From NCBI GenBank assembly GCA_945865635.1, contig CAMBEP010000018.1:1-64000 (forward strand): DNA of 64,000 bases. Direction: 5' to 3'. This DNA comes from Candidatus Kuenenia stuttgartensis (GTDB taxonomy: Bacteria; Planctomycetota; Planctomycetia; Isosphaerales; Isosphaeraceae). The position numbers were made by a program, and so were the translations under genes. Under the pieces are notes generated by a model. The model searched no databases. It was not told where the DNA came from and was given only the letters and a program-made list of their open reading frames with translations. This document shows, in pieces, positions 42,193 through 50,839 of the stretch (positions are counted from its first letter, which is position 1; every line of letters starts with the position of its first letter).

Positions 42193-44394
42193 TCAGGATT
42201 TCTTGGTGGCAAGGGTTTTAAAGGCTCGGAAGAGTCGAAGTTTGCCGTAGCTGATCTCACCTGCGAGTGATTCAAACGCTTGTGTCAGTCCGGGGGAATC
42301 GATTACTTGAAAGGCCGCGTGCATGCGCATTGCTTCCTGGGGTGTATAAAAGTCGTCGGGGCTGAGTTCTTCGCCCGATTCAATGGCTTGACTGAGATGA
42401 TTTTCGATGGTGCTGGGGCTCAGGTTTCGATGTGTTGCAATTTCGTCAATCGATTTTCCGGACCGGTAGCACTTGAGACTTTCCAGCACGGTGCTGCTCA
42501 AGTCGCCTGGAATTCTTGACTGACGGGGTGCAGTCGTAACGGATTTGAGGTCTGGAAAGGCTTGAGGCGAATTGGTTGAGAGCCAGGTTTCGACGGCCGC
42601 AACGAATGTTTCGCCGTATTCCGCCAGCTTGCGTTCGCCGACGCCAGGGACGGCCAGAAACTCTGATGAGGAGCAAGGATAAGTTCTGGCGATGTGGCGT
42701 AAGGTTACGTCTGAAAAAACGACATAGGCTGGAACATTGCGTTCGTCGGCCAGGTTTTTGCGGAGGAGACGAAGCTCGTTAAAGAGCCCTTCATCGCAAA
42801 GGATGTCACCTGATTTGGCAATTCGTCCCACCACTGCGGTGGTCAGTTTTTCAGGTTCCTGCTTTCGGCGGGTCAGAGTTACCGGGATGCGTTGCCGCAA
42901 GATCGCCAAGCCTTTTTCGGTAAGGCTTACGGTTTGAAATTGGTCTTGGCTGGCTTCGGTCAGGCCCAGGCTGGTCAGTCGTCGGCCAAGGTCGACCCAT
43001 TCCTTGCGTTTTTTTTCTTTGCCGATCCCGTAGGTAGAGAGGCTGGAGTGGTCCCATCTCTGGATTTTTTCAGTCTTTGCCCCAGCGAGGATATCGGCAA
43101 TGTGGGCCCAGCCAACGGAAAAACTTCCCTTCTGGCCGATCCTATAAATACAACTCAGGAGTTTCTGGGCCTCGATTGTGGCATCCCAGGTTTCGACGGG
43201 TTCCAGGCAATTATCGCAGCTTCCGCAATTCTCGTGCGGCCATTGCTCGCCAAAATATTGGAGCAGTGATGCCCGGCGGCAGTTGATCTCTTCGGCATAA
43301 ATGGACATTTGATCAAGCTGTTTGCGGGCGACTTGCCTAGCTTGTGAATCTGTGATTTCTTCAAGAAAGCGCTGTTGCTTGACGATGTCGCCTCGGGAAT
43401 AAAGCAGAATGCACTCGGCTGGCAAACCATCGCGCCCTGCGCGGCCGGTCTGCTGATAATACCCTTCGACATTTTTGGGCAGGTCGGCGTGGATCACGTA
43501 ACGGACATTGGGCTTGTTGATACCCATTCCAAAAGCCACCGTGGCACAGACGATCCGGGCCTTGTCGCGGATGAACGCCTCCTGATTTTTTGTGCGTTCC
43601 TCGGCATCCATCCCTGCATGATAAGCCACTGTGGGAATACCTGCATCGAGCAGCATTTCAGCCATGCTTTCCGCACTTTTACGAGACTGGCAATAGACGA
43701 TTCCAGATTCTTCCGGCCTGGCAGCGGCACATTCCCAGACTTGCCGGGCCGGTTTTTCTTTGGCGATGACCCGATAGCTAAGATTGGGCCGATTGAAGCT
43801 GGATAGGTACAGGGCCGGGTCTTGGAGCTTAAGTTGGGAGGCAATATCGGCCTGCACCTGCGGCGTGGCTGTTGCGGTCAGTGCCAGCATGGGGACATTG
43901 GGCAAGAGCGTGCGGAGCTGGCTGAGCTTTCGGTATTCCGGGCGAAAATCATGCCCCCATTCGCTGATGCAGTGGGCTTCATCCACAACGAGTGACTGCA
44001 CTTGCCACTGAGCAAGCCGGTCGAGAAAATCGGTCATCATCAGACGTTCAGGAGCGACATAAAGGAGCTTGAATTGGCCGGTTCCGATGGCATGAATACG
44101 ATTTTGGAACGTAGGGCCATCGAGCGAGGAGTTGAGAAAGGTGGCGGCAACGCCGGCGGCATGAAGCTGGTCGACCTGGTCTTTCATCAGGGCAATCAGG
44201 GGCGAAACAACGACAGTCAGGCCATCGCGCATCAGTGCGGGCAGTTGGTAACAAAGGCTTTTACCTGCTCCGGTCGGCAAAATCGCAACTGTATCGCGAC
44301 CCTGAAGGGTCGATTGCATAATCTCAAGCTGCAGCGGCCGAAAGTTGCTGTAGCCGAAGACTTGTTTGAGAAGGGTTTTCAAATTCGCTGTCAT
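42193..44394 (-). CDS. recQ: ATP-dependent DNA helicase RecQ
   Basis: 733 residues from ATG 44394. A 3'-5' helicase that unwinds forks and recombination intermediates. FGYSNFRPLQLEIM is the RecQ Q-motif; Walker A LPTGAGKSLCYQLP (about 45-58), DEAHCISEWGHDFRPEY, FNRPNLSY, and motif VI QQTGRAGRDGLP follow. The zinc-binding region has four Cys in the pattern CRRASLLQYFGEQ...CGSCDNC. An RQC domain and an HRDC domain (ELRLLRKNLADERNVPAYVVFSD, about 500-580) come next. The C-terminus carries a helix-turn-helix (KSIDEIATHRNLSPSTIENHL) of the helicase C-terminal HTH_40 type, found in many bacterial RecQ proteins. It is transcribed away from the gene at 44657-46318. Confidence 0.96.
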   Translation of the reverse strand: MTANLKTLLKQVFGYSNFRPLQLEIMQSTLQGRDTVAILPTGAGKSLCYQLPALMRDGLTVVVSPLIALMKDQVDQLHAAGVAATFLNSSLDGPTFQNRIHAIGTGQFKLLYVAPERLMMTDFLDRLAQWQVQSLVVDEAHCISEWGHDFRPEYRKLSQLRTLLPNVPMLALTATATPQVQADIASQLKLQDPALYLSSFNRPNLSYRVIAKEKPARQVWECAAARPEESGIVYCQSRKSAESMAEMLLDAGIPTVAYHAGMDAEERTKNQEAFIRDKARIVCATVAFGMGINKPNVRYVIHADLPKNVEGYYQQTGRAGRDGLPAECILLYSRGDIVKQQRFLEEITDSQARQVARKQLDQMSIYAEEINCRRASLLQYFGEQWPHENCGSCDNCLEPVETWDATIEAQKLLSCIYRIGQKGSFSVGWAHIADILAGAKTEKIQRWDHSSLSTYGIGKEKKRKEWVDLGRRLTSLGLTEASQDQFQTVSLTEKGLAILRQRIPVTLTRRKQEPEKLTTAVVGRIAKSGDILCDEGLFNELRLLRKNLADERNVPAYVVFSDVTLRHIARTYPCSSSEFLAVPGVGERKLAEYGETFVAAVETWLSTNSPQAFPDLKSVTTAPRQSRIPGDLSSTVLESLKCYRSGKSIDEIATHRNLSPSTIENHLSQAIESGEELSPDDFYTPQEAMRMHAAFQVIDSPGLTQAFESLAGEISYGKLRLFRAFKTLATKKS

Positions 44395-44562
44395 ACCCTG
44401 ATCATTCCAATAAATGGCTGGCAAAATGGGTTGGGGAGTCTAGTCTGCAAGATTAGAATTCATAAGATATCATACGAAAGATGCAGGGAAATGAACATGC
44501 AACGGGTTCATCAGCGAATCCTGTTCGGATGAGATAGTGAAATCGCTTGAGGCAGAAAAAAG

Positions 44563-44602
44563 CTCCGGATGATCTTTTTGAGGGATCGGTCCGGAGTTTT
44601 TT
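44563..44602 (-). terminator. Hairpin terminator downstream of the 44657 gene
   Basis: Arms CTCCGGA (44563-44569) and TCCGGAG (44590-44596) plus inner GATC/GATC pairing; on the minus strand a T-run follows (44561-44556), and there is also a T-run on the plus side. Serves the minus-strand gene 44657-46318. Confidence 0.7.
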
Positions 44603-44656
44603 AGGGGATATCGATCAGAAAATGGGGCGATTTGGGAGTCATCGCCTGTGGGCGGA

Positions 44657-46318
44657 TTATTCGCCGCCTCTGAACATTCGGAACAGTCCACGGCGAGGTG
44701 GGTTCGGGTCGTTGAACGGGTTCGCGAAGCCGTTACGTGATGGAGTAGAATTCACGTTTGAAGGCATCGGAGCCCGGCCCGCTTCAAAAACTCGAACAGG
44801 CGTGAAGTTTGGTGATCTTGAGTTGGAGGCACGCATGGCGATGACGTCGTAGTCCGGGCGGTCGCCAGTCGGGGCATTGGCCATATCCAGCGCACGCACC
44901 TGAGCTTCGGTCATGTAGGGGTTGTAGCCTTGCCACCTTGTGTTCAGAACTTCTAGCAAGTTGAGCGGGCAATACATGGCATCGCCACTGACTGATTGCC
45001 AGTCGGCAGCCCATGGATTGGTTTCATCCACATCACCGCTTGGGGCGTAGTTCAGGATATAGTCGTAACGAATGACTCTGGGCTTGTCATCTTCGCCATT
45101 CAGGCTCGAGCCTGAATTGCAAAGGATTTCCGTTACAATTTTATAAGCCCGTTCGCCGCGACTGGTGTCGGCTACATAAACAGATCGATACTCGCCAAGG
45201 CCCTGATTCCAGACCTCATTGGGTGTGCCCCGGGGCGGGAAGGCCCTAAAGTTGCCCAAAAGTGCCTTTTTATCTGCACGAACATGCTTTTCAAGCATGG
45301 CATGGAAGTGTGGCACAGATCGATCGCAGGCATCAGGACCTGGCCGTGGTGGACCAGCAGCCACTTCTGTTACGTAATCGCCAATGGCATGGTTGTAATG
45401 ATTTTCACCCAACTCCGCCCAAAGCGATTTGAGTTCATCGCGGCTCAAGCCTGTCCCTGGCATGGGGATGGGTTCATTGAGCAGGATAGACGCCACCGCA
45501 CCGCCAAGGCAGTGACCTGGCCATCGCTGAATGTCTTGATTTTGACTGTTTGCGGCTTCCCACTGACGTGACATTGTCCGATTGATTTGGTCGAACTTCA
45601 AGAGCGGGGCAGGAGTGGCATAGACTTGTCCGGCAGCACCACGAGCGGTCAGATCGTCGTAAATATTTGGAAACCAAGTCAAATCGTCGCCTGGCGCCGG
45701 GAGGGTCTCCAGAAGGCCATTGGCACCAGCCCGGACGATATCCTGGCCTGGAGGAATTCTCGATCCAACTGCAGCAACCAAAATGTCGTCGCCCATGATC
45801 TGTGAGGTGTCAACGATTCCGTTACCTCCCGCCCAAGGCTCATGAATGGCATCCGCCTTGGTTGGCCAATAATAGAAGTTCCAGGGCTTTCGTGCGGCTC
45901 GACCAACTTGCGTAAACCTGGACTCAATCATATATGGCTTACCTTCGGACTTGATCTCGAAGGTATACCAGCCATGACGATTCATTCCGGTCTCGCCGCC
46001 GTTGTTGAACTCACGACCATCCGGCCCTTTGAGATTTTCAATCTTGCCTGCGGTGGTATCAATCGTTAATGATCCACCAAATCGGGTGGGAACATAGACG
46101 CCATACTTTTTATCACCTGTAAGATTCACGGTACGACCACCAAGTGGCACCGACAGTACCTGAACTGTTGGAGTCGTTGCAGCAACCGCAGCAGGATTGG
46201 CAGCACTGGCGGCCTCTGGCGCGGTTTGAGCAATTGAAAGATTTAAGTCCAGAGCACAAATTCCAAACGTTAGGAACGTTTGAAGAGTCCTCCGGATTAT
46301 ATCCCCATTCGATTTCAT
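44657..46318 (-). CDS. Secreted protein, possible transglutaminase-elicitor-like cysteine enzyme
   Basis: 553 residues from ATG 46318 (the frame extends upstream without a better start). A signal peptide (FLTFGICALDLNLSIAQ) is followed by a beta-rich N-terminal part with FEIKSEGKPYMIESRFTQVG. Around the middle the segment WPGHCLGGAVASILL resembles the W-G-x-C-x-G-x-A-x-AS pattern around the nucleophile of transglutaminase-elicitor/papain-like proteins. Candidate partner residues follow in ENHYNHAIGDY (His) and MNANT-type regions, but the triad is not proven. The C-terminal ~70 residues are low complexity (SRSPNFTPVRVFEAGR, NPFNDPNPPRRG). If active, it would act outside the cytoplasm on proteins or amide bonds. 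The assignment is tentative. Confidence 0.5.
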   Translation of the reverse strand: MKSNGDIIRRTLQTFLTFGICALDLNLSIAQTAPEAASAANPAAVAATTPTVQVLSVPLGGRTVNLTGDKKYGVYVPTRFGGSLTIDTTAGKIENLKGPDGREFNNGGETGMNRHGWYTFEIKSEGKPYMIESRFTQVGRAARKPWNFYYWPTKADAIHEPWAGGNGIVDTSQIMGDDILVAAVGSRIPPGQDIVRAGANGLLETLPAPGDDLTWFPNIYDDLTARGAAGQVYATPAPLLKFDQINRTMSRQWEAANSQNQDIQRWPGHCLGGAVASILLNEPIPMPGTGLSRDELKSLWAELGENHYNHAIGDYVTEVAAGPPRPGPDACDRSVPHFHAMLEKHVRADKKALLGNFRAFPPRGTPNEVWNQGLGEYRSVYVADTSRGERAYKIVTEILCNSGSSLNGEDDKPRVIRYDYILNYAPSGDVDETNPWAADWQSVSGDAMYCPLNLLEVLNTRWQGYNPYMTEAQVRALDMANAPTGDRPDYDVIAMRASNSRSPNFTPVRVFEAGRAPMPSNVNSTPSRNGFANPFNDPNPPRRGLFRMFRGGE

Positions 46319-46847
46319 AGAATCCCCCGATTCGCGGATCTGTCCGTAGATCGTTAAACTTGACCTGATCCAGAAGCATCCCTGCTCTTGGTTTACGAGA
46401 CCAATCCTTAGACTGGACCGCAAATCAGACTTGTCAAGTCACTAACAATAGGCATGGAAATACCTAATTTTAAGATTCGTCATTTTGGTCAAATCAGACT
46501 ATCTGTATTTGGAGTACCTAGACTATCTGAACAGCCCATGTTCGTTAAAGCCCGCATAATCGTCAATCGGTTTCAAATTGCCTAGTTTTTGAAATTTGAC
46601 TAATCGGGATAGGATGTGTTGACGATACAAAAATTAGACATCCGGAAACGTCACTTTGATCTTTCCGCATGTTTTGATTGACTTGAAATGATTCGAGTCT
46701 TTCAGCCATTGCTCAACTCGATTTTTGCGATTCGTTCGCAATCATTGCTCAAGGATGAGCGAGGCCAGTTGTGATTTACTGCTTCCGAGTGGAAGTGGAT
46801 TGATGTCATAACTAGAGTTCTTTCCTCCAGGATGATGAGGATCAAAA
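46319..46847. other. Divergent promoter region
   Basis: About 530 bp between the minus-strand 44657-46318 gene and the plus-strand 46848 gene. It has the direct repeat GACTATCTG at 46497-46505 and 46521-46529 (24-bp period), each near a (A/G)TACCTA word, a possible operator. No gene seen. Confidence 0.4.
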
Positions 46848-47765
46848 ATGTCGCATCTGTTGACAAGTTTAGCGTTGAGTGCTGCCGCTTTGGGTGCTGG
46901 TGAACCAAGCGCACAATCCAATCAAGGCATAGCACCTTCCGGCCAATATTCTTCCAATGCTCCTGCTGGTTTATCTCCAGCGGCAGCAGGAAAAATCATG
47001 CCATCCGCTATAGCGCCTGGCAAATTTGCTCCAGCTTCTCAAGGGCCTGCCGCGGGGGGCAAGATTCTGCCAGCCGCTCAAGGGCCTGGTGTCGGTGGTC
47101 AATCACCTTATGGACCAGCCAAATCCTTGCCATCCGCCCTAGGCAATGGTTTAGGGAATATGGCTGGCAAAGTTCTGCCAGCAGCTCAAAATGGTGCTGG
47201 TCAATCGCCATATGCTCCTGCCGCTGCCGGTAAGGTTCTGCCTGCGGCCATGGCCCCTGGTAAAGGTGCTCCAGCCGCTCAAGGGCCTGGTGCTGCAGGT
47301 AAGATTCTGCCCGCCGCTCAAGGGCCTGGTGCCGGTGGTCAATCGCCTTATGGCCCAGCCAAATCCTTGCCATCTGCCCAAGGCAATGGTTTAGGGAATA
47401 CGGCTGGCAAAGTTCTGCCAGCAGCTCAAAACGGCGCTGGCCAATCGCCTTACGCTCCTGCCGCTGCCGGTAAGGTTCTGCCTGCGGCCATGGCTCCTGG
47501 TAAAGGTGCTCCAGCCGCTCAAGGGCCTGGTGCTGCAGGTAAGATTCTGCCAGCCGCTCAAGGGCCTGGTGCCGGTGGTCAATCGCCTTATGGTCCCGCC
47601 GCTGCCGGTAAAGTTCTTCCTGCCGCTCAAGGGCCTGGTGCTGTCGGCAAATCGCCATTTGGTGCTCCAGCCAAGGCTTTGCCATCTGGTCAAGGCGGCG
47701 TTTATGCAACGCCTCAATCAAGTGGCAAAACAGGCCTCCTCCATGGCCTTTTCCATAGCAATTGA
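46848..47765 (+). CDS. Secreted low-complexity protein with 80-residue tandem repeats
   Basis: 305 residues. After MSHLLTSLALSAAALGAGEPSA, a probable signal peptide, nearly the whole protein is made of Ala, Gly, Pro, Lys, Gln and Leu in short modules such as AGKVLPAAQ, GAGQSPY and GPAKSLPS. There is a long repeat of 80 residues (240 bp): the segments beginning GPGVGGQSPYGPAKSLPS and GPGAGGQSPYGPAKSLPS repeat almost unchanged, with a partial third copy. No cysteine or aromatic-rich core exists, so the protein is probably extended or fibrous and exported. Regular Lys spacing gives a basic net charge. It could be a cell-wall, matrix or nucleic-acid-binding protein; no function can be assigned. 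It ends in TGLLHGLFHSN and is followed by a terminator. Confidence 0.75.
   Translation: MSHLLTSLALSAAALGAGEPSAQSNQGIAPSGQYSSNAPAGLSPAAAGKIMPSAIAPGKFAPASQGPAAGGKILPAAQGPGVGGQSPYGPAKSLPSALGNGLGNMAGKVLPAAQNGAGQSPYAPAAAGKVLPAAMAPGKGAPAAQGPGAAGKILPAAQGPGAGGQSPYGPAKSLPSAQGNGLGNTAGKVLPAAQNGAGQSPYAPAAAGKVLPAAMAPGKGAPAAQGPGAAGKILPAAQGPGAGGQSPYGPAAAGKVLPAAQGPGAVGKSPFGAPAKALPSGQGGVYATPQSSGKTGLLHGLFHSN
47080..47560 (+). repeat. Tandem 240-bp repeat within the coding sequence
   Basis: Two consecutive 240-bp units and part of a third, highly similar in DNA sequence as well as protein. The third partial unit runs to about 47595. High DNA identity suggests recent duplication or gene-conversion homogenisation. 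Confidence 0.9.
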
Positions 47766-47796
47766 GCCTCTGCCAGGTTGTTTTCTCTAAGTGCAA

Positions 47797-47830
47797 AACA
47801 CCGCATGTGATGAAACATGCGGTGTTTTTT
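47797..47830 (+). terminator. Rho-independent terminator
   Basis: Arms AACACCGCATGT (47797-47808) and ACATGCGGTGTT (47815-47826) with a 6-nt loop, followed by TTTT. It lies between convergent genes and may serve both. Confidence 0.9.
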
Positions 47831-47870
47831 CATGAAAAAACCGATTCTGCAACACCGACATTTTCTGAAA

Positions 47871-48446
47871 TCAAGTTGTTGGGGGATCAATTCCCAAGTC
47901 GCGCAGGTCCGTCAGTGCATGAAACTTAAGTCCATGATCAGAGAAGCTTTTTGCAGCCCCTTGAAGCCGGTCCAGCACGACAATCACTACAGAGACTTCA
48001 GCGCCAGCCGCCTGTACAGCCTCCACAGCCTGAAGACTTGAACCGCCTGTTGTGGCAACATCATCAAGAATGGCCACCTTCATGCCTGGTTCCAAAGGGC
48101 CCTCAACGATCTTGCCCATGCCGTGATCTTTAGTTTGCTTACGTACGAGAAAGCCTTGAAGGTCGTCTCGCCCCCAAGCCCCGGCCTTTGCCAAAACAGC
48201 GCCGACAATCGGATCAGCACCCATCGTTAAACCACCCACAGCCGTGACTTCAGGATAGCTTTTCAGAAGTTCGAGCACACCATCTGCAATGTGATTCGCC
48301 CCCTGAGCGGACAGTGTGACCAACCGTCCATCAATATAAAAACTCGACTTCTTGCCGCTGGCCAGTGTGAAATCGCCGTGCTTCAAGGACCGGGTTTTTA
48401 ATAATTCGATAAGCTTTGATTTCTCAAACGTCTGTAATGGCAACAT
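47871..48446 (-). CDS. pyrE: Orotate phosphoribosyltransferase
   Basis: 191 residues from ATG 48446; the frame continues upstream to 48533 but the family begins at MLPLQTFEKSKLIELL. Joins orotate and PRPP to give orotidine 5'-phosphate in pyrimidine synthesis. Visible: KHGDFTLASGKKSSFYIDGR near the N-terminus (orotate-binding region), FLVRKQTKDHGMGK with catalytic lysines, and the PRPP-binding motif VAILDDVATTGGS. Length is within the normal range. It stands alone and is transcribed convergently with the repeat-rich protein gene. No pyrF or other pyr gene is adjacent. Confidence 0.95.
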   Translation of the reverse strand: MLPLQTFEKSKLIELLKTRSLKHGDFTLASGKKSSFYIDGRLVTLSAQGANHIADGVLELLKSYPEVTAVGGLTMGADPIVGAVLAKAGAWGRDDLQGFLVRKQTKDHGMGKIVEGPLEPGMKVAILDDVATTGGSSLQAVEAVQAAGAEVSVVIVVLDRLQGAAKSFSDHGLKFHALTDLRDLGIDPPTT

Positions 48447-48809
48447 GTTATCCACTTCAAGTGTTAGATACGGGTTGATTGAGCCCAATTCGCCCCAAGC
48501 CCGCCTGTCTGTCATGCGAAAGCTCCTTAACACCAGAATAACGACTCATGGCAAGTCTTTCAAAAGGTTCATGCTCAAAAACACTTTTTGCGATTCGTCC
48601 AAATCGTCCACACCAAGAACGAATCAACGTCCGCACATCAAGAAAATTATTCGTGGCAATAAACTTCATAACATCATATATACAATGTTTTTATAGGATC
48701 TTTACTAGAAAATTAATTTACATGAACGATGATTTTCCTTGAAGTGTCGCTAAGAAGTCGTACGATATATTCGTTCAAATCGTCCTAGGAAACGGATACT
48801 GAAAGAACG
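48447..48809. other. Intergenic promoter region between pyrE and the B12-binding regulator
   Basis: About 360 bp. The part nearest the regulator gene holds several ACGAT/ATCGT words: GAACGAT at 48724-48730 and 48805-48811, ACGAT at 48762-48766 and ATCGT at 48779-48783. This may be the operator of the MerR-type regulator. No gene supported. Confidence 0.45.
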
Positions 48810-49781
48810 ATGAAACCTGTGAATGAACGATTTCTGACCACACAGCAAGTGGCCGAAATTCTTGGCCTGAGTGTGAGCACGGTCAAACGGCTTGTGGAAA
48901 CGAACGAAATCTTGGCAGTCAAGACGCCAGGAGGGCACCGGAGAATTTCCGAAACTGTATTGGGGTCCTACGCCAAAACCAAAGGTCTCGCGTTTACTGA
49001 GCAAAAAAAGGCTGTGATTTCCGATAGTAGACAAGATCCGGGCTTGAAGCCAATCGAAGATTCGATCGAGTATTGGCAGACATTCCTAACCACTTCCTTG
49101 ATCAAATCTCAGGTAGACGACGCAAGGCATTCTGTAAGAACAGTTTATATGTCGAGCGGAGATGCTGCAATTCTGGCTGACAAACTGATTGGCCCTGTCA
49201 TGCGTGGTATCGGTCATGCCTGGGAAGACGGTCGGATCGAGGTTTTTCAAGAACATCATGCTTGCCATATTCTCTCAGATATCCTCTACGAACTGGTTCG
49301 ACATACGAGGAATCGAAACAGGCGTTTGATTTTATCCGGCGCACGTCCGCTTGCTATTGGTTGTACTCCGGAAGGCGATCATTACACTCTCACGGGAATG
49401 CTTTGTGAACTTACTCTTTTGGAGCGTTGCTGGGAAGTACGTAATCTCGGCTGCCACCTCCCGATCATTGAACTTTCGCATGCGATTACGGATTTAAAAC
49501 CTGCCATAGCATGGTTGAGTGTGCATCATTTCAATGACGAATCACAATTTTTAACGGATTTGAGACAATTACGGGAGACCGCCCGAACGATGAGAACCAC
49601 ACTGGTCATTGGTGGTCGTGGATTAACCCCGATGATTCGCCAGGCACTCGATCAACTCGATGTGATTATGGCAGATGAGATGGGATGCCTTGTAAAAACA
49701 GCGGAGAAGATATTCCCCGATGGTCGAAATCATGTCGATTTCTCCAGATTACAACTTCAAGACTTACAAAATTCGAGGTGA
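48810..49781 (+). CDS. MerR-like helix-turn-helix regulator with cobalamin-binding domain (CarH/LitR-like)
   Basis: 323 residues. An N-terminal excisionase/MerR-type DNA-binding domain (FLTTQQVAEILGLSVSTVKRLVETNEILAVKTPGGHRRI, residues 8-46) is followed by a helical bundle (about 78-180) with the W-x9-EH signature: Trp138, Glu148 and His149 in the segment AWEDGRIEVFQEHH. In CarH these residues contact adenosylcobalamin and serve light sensing. A Rossmann-like B12 domain follows with GDHYTLTG, His191 being a candidate cobalt ligand although the usual ExHxxG spacing differs. Such proteins repress light- or B12-responsive genes. The next gene, 5 bp downstream, encodes a sigma-70 factor, so this regulator may control it and/or itself. 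Photosensing is inference. Confidence 0.82.
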   Translation: MKPVNERFLTTQQVAEILGLSVSTVKRLVETNEILAVKTPGGHRRISETVLGSYAKTKGLAFTEQKKAVISDSRQDPGLKPIEDSIEYWQTFLTTSLIKSQVDDARHSVRTVYMSSGDAAILADKLIGPVMRGIGHAWEDGRIEVFQEHHACHILSDILYELVRHTRNRNRRLILSGARPLAIGCTPEGDHYTLTGMLCELTLLERCWEVRNLGCHLPIIELSHAITDLKPAIAWLSVHHFNDESQFLTDLRQLRETARTMRTTLVIGGRGLTPMIRQALDQLDVIMADEMGCLVKTAEKIFPDGRNHVDFSRLQLQDLQNSR

Positions 49782-49786
49782 TAGTC

Positions 49787-50737
49787 ATGTCCGTTCAGAG
49801 ACGAGAAGATCGCGAAGGCTTCGGTCAAATTGATGCCGAGATCACTCAAGTTCTCTCGAAAGAGAATGAGCGAACCCTGCTGAAAGATCTGGCAAAATGT
49901 CGAATGGAATTGTCAGAAGCACTCAAGACGGTTGAAAGTCAAACCTCCGAGAAGCCTGAATCCAAATTCGACCTCTCACAATTACTGACCAACGGTCAGT
50001 TGCTTCCCGGTCTGAAAAATGCACAGCTAGGCGCCACTCTTGATAGCTATCGTGAGCTTCGATCAAAACTGGCACTTGCCAACCTCCGACTCGTTGCCCA
50101 TGTTGCCAAGCAATTTCGAGATCGTGGAATTTCTTACACAGACTTGATTCAAGAAGGCTTCTGTGGACTTCTGGAAGCCATCGACCGATTTGACCTCAAT
50201 CACGAAACCAAGCTTGCAACCTACGCCACTTGGTGGATCCGTCAGTCTATGCAGCAAGCGGTCGCTTCCGGAGCTTACCCTGTCAAGCTCAGCCCGCGAC
50301 ATCTCAGACAGTTGGCTCAGAGTCAGGATGGCAAGGATCTTGGTTCTGATTTGACGACCGAGGATTCGGATCAACTGCCTGCCTCTGCCCCGGAATTGGT
50401 CCAACGTATTCATACCGCAACTCGTCCAACAGTCTCTCTCAACGCATCCTTCGACTCGGATTCAAGCTTCAGCCTCCTGCATACCATCAGCGACTCAGAA
50501 TACGAGCCGGATGACGAGGCGGATCCTGGTGAAATGATTGCAAATCTGATTGCCGAACTACGCCCGCGAGAACAACAGGTCCTGCAACTTCGATTCGGAC
50601 TCGGTGGTCGTCAGAAACTGAGCTTGAGCCAAGTTGGTAAAGTGCTCTCCGTTTCGAAAGAACGTGTCCGACAGATTCAGGACAGGGCCATTCAGAGATT
50701 GCGTGAAGTGGCTCTTGAAAATCAACTTGCGATATAA
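49787..50737 (+). CDS. Sigma-70 family RNA polymerase sigma factor (group 2/3)
   Basis: 316 residues from ATG 49787, chosen because GAGGTGA, a strong Shine-Dalgarno sequence, lies 5-12 nt upstream and just at the stop of the previous gene. Regions 2.1-2.4 are well conserved: LALANLRLVAHVAKQFRDRGISYTDLIQEGFCGLLEAIDRFDLNHETKLATYATWWIRQSM; region 4.2 is LSQVGKVLSVSKERVRQIQDRAIQRLRE. Region 3 seems short or diverged, with an acidic Ser/Asp-rich linker (SDSEYEPDDEADPGE), and region 1.1 is absent, so it is not the housekeeping factor. It directly follows the B12-binding regulator, and is probably switched by it. No anti-sigma gene is next to it. Confidence 0.92.
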   Translation: MSVQRREDREGFGQIDAEITQVLSKENERTLLKDLAKCRMELSEALKTVESQTSEKPESKFDLSQLLTNGQLLPGLKNAQLGATLDSYRELRSKLALANLRLVAHVAKQFRDRGISYTDLIQEGFCGLLEAIDRFDLNHETKLATYATWWIRQSMQQAVASGAYPVKLSPRHLRQLAQSQDGKDLGSDLTTEDSDQLPASAPELVQRIHTATRPTVSLNASFDSDSSFSLLHTISDSEYEPDDEADPGEMIANLIAELRPREQQVLQLRFGLGGRQKLSLSQVGKVLSVSKERVRQIQDRAIQRLREVALENQLAI

Positions 50738-50839
50738 TTTCCAGACTTCGCAAATTACGGATCCAGTCCATTACGGATTCGAACCGATAGGAAACCTATT
50801 GAATCAAATGTGAACCTTGGGCAAACATGGGGTTACGGG

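Noticed and set aside
47008-47796. 262-codon open frame on the minus strand with repeated His/Gln/Arg modules
   Set aside because: It is the antisense of the repeat-rich gene; the DNA repeat keeps several frames open. The plus frame has a signal peptide and a terminator after it, the minus frame has neither.
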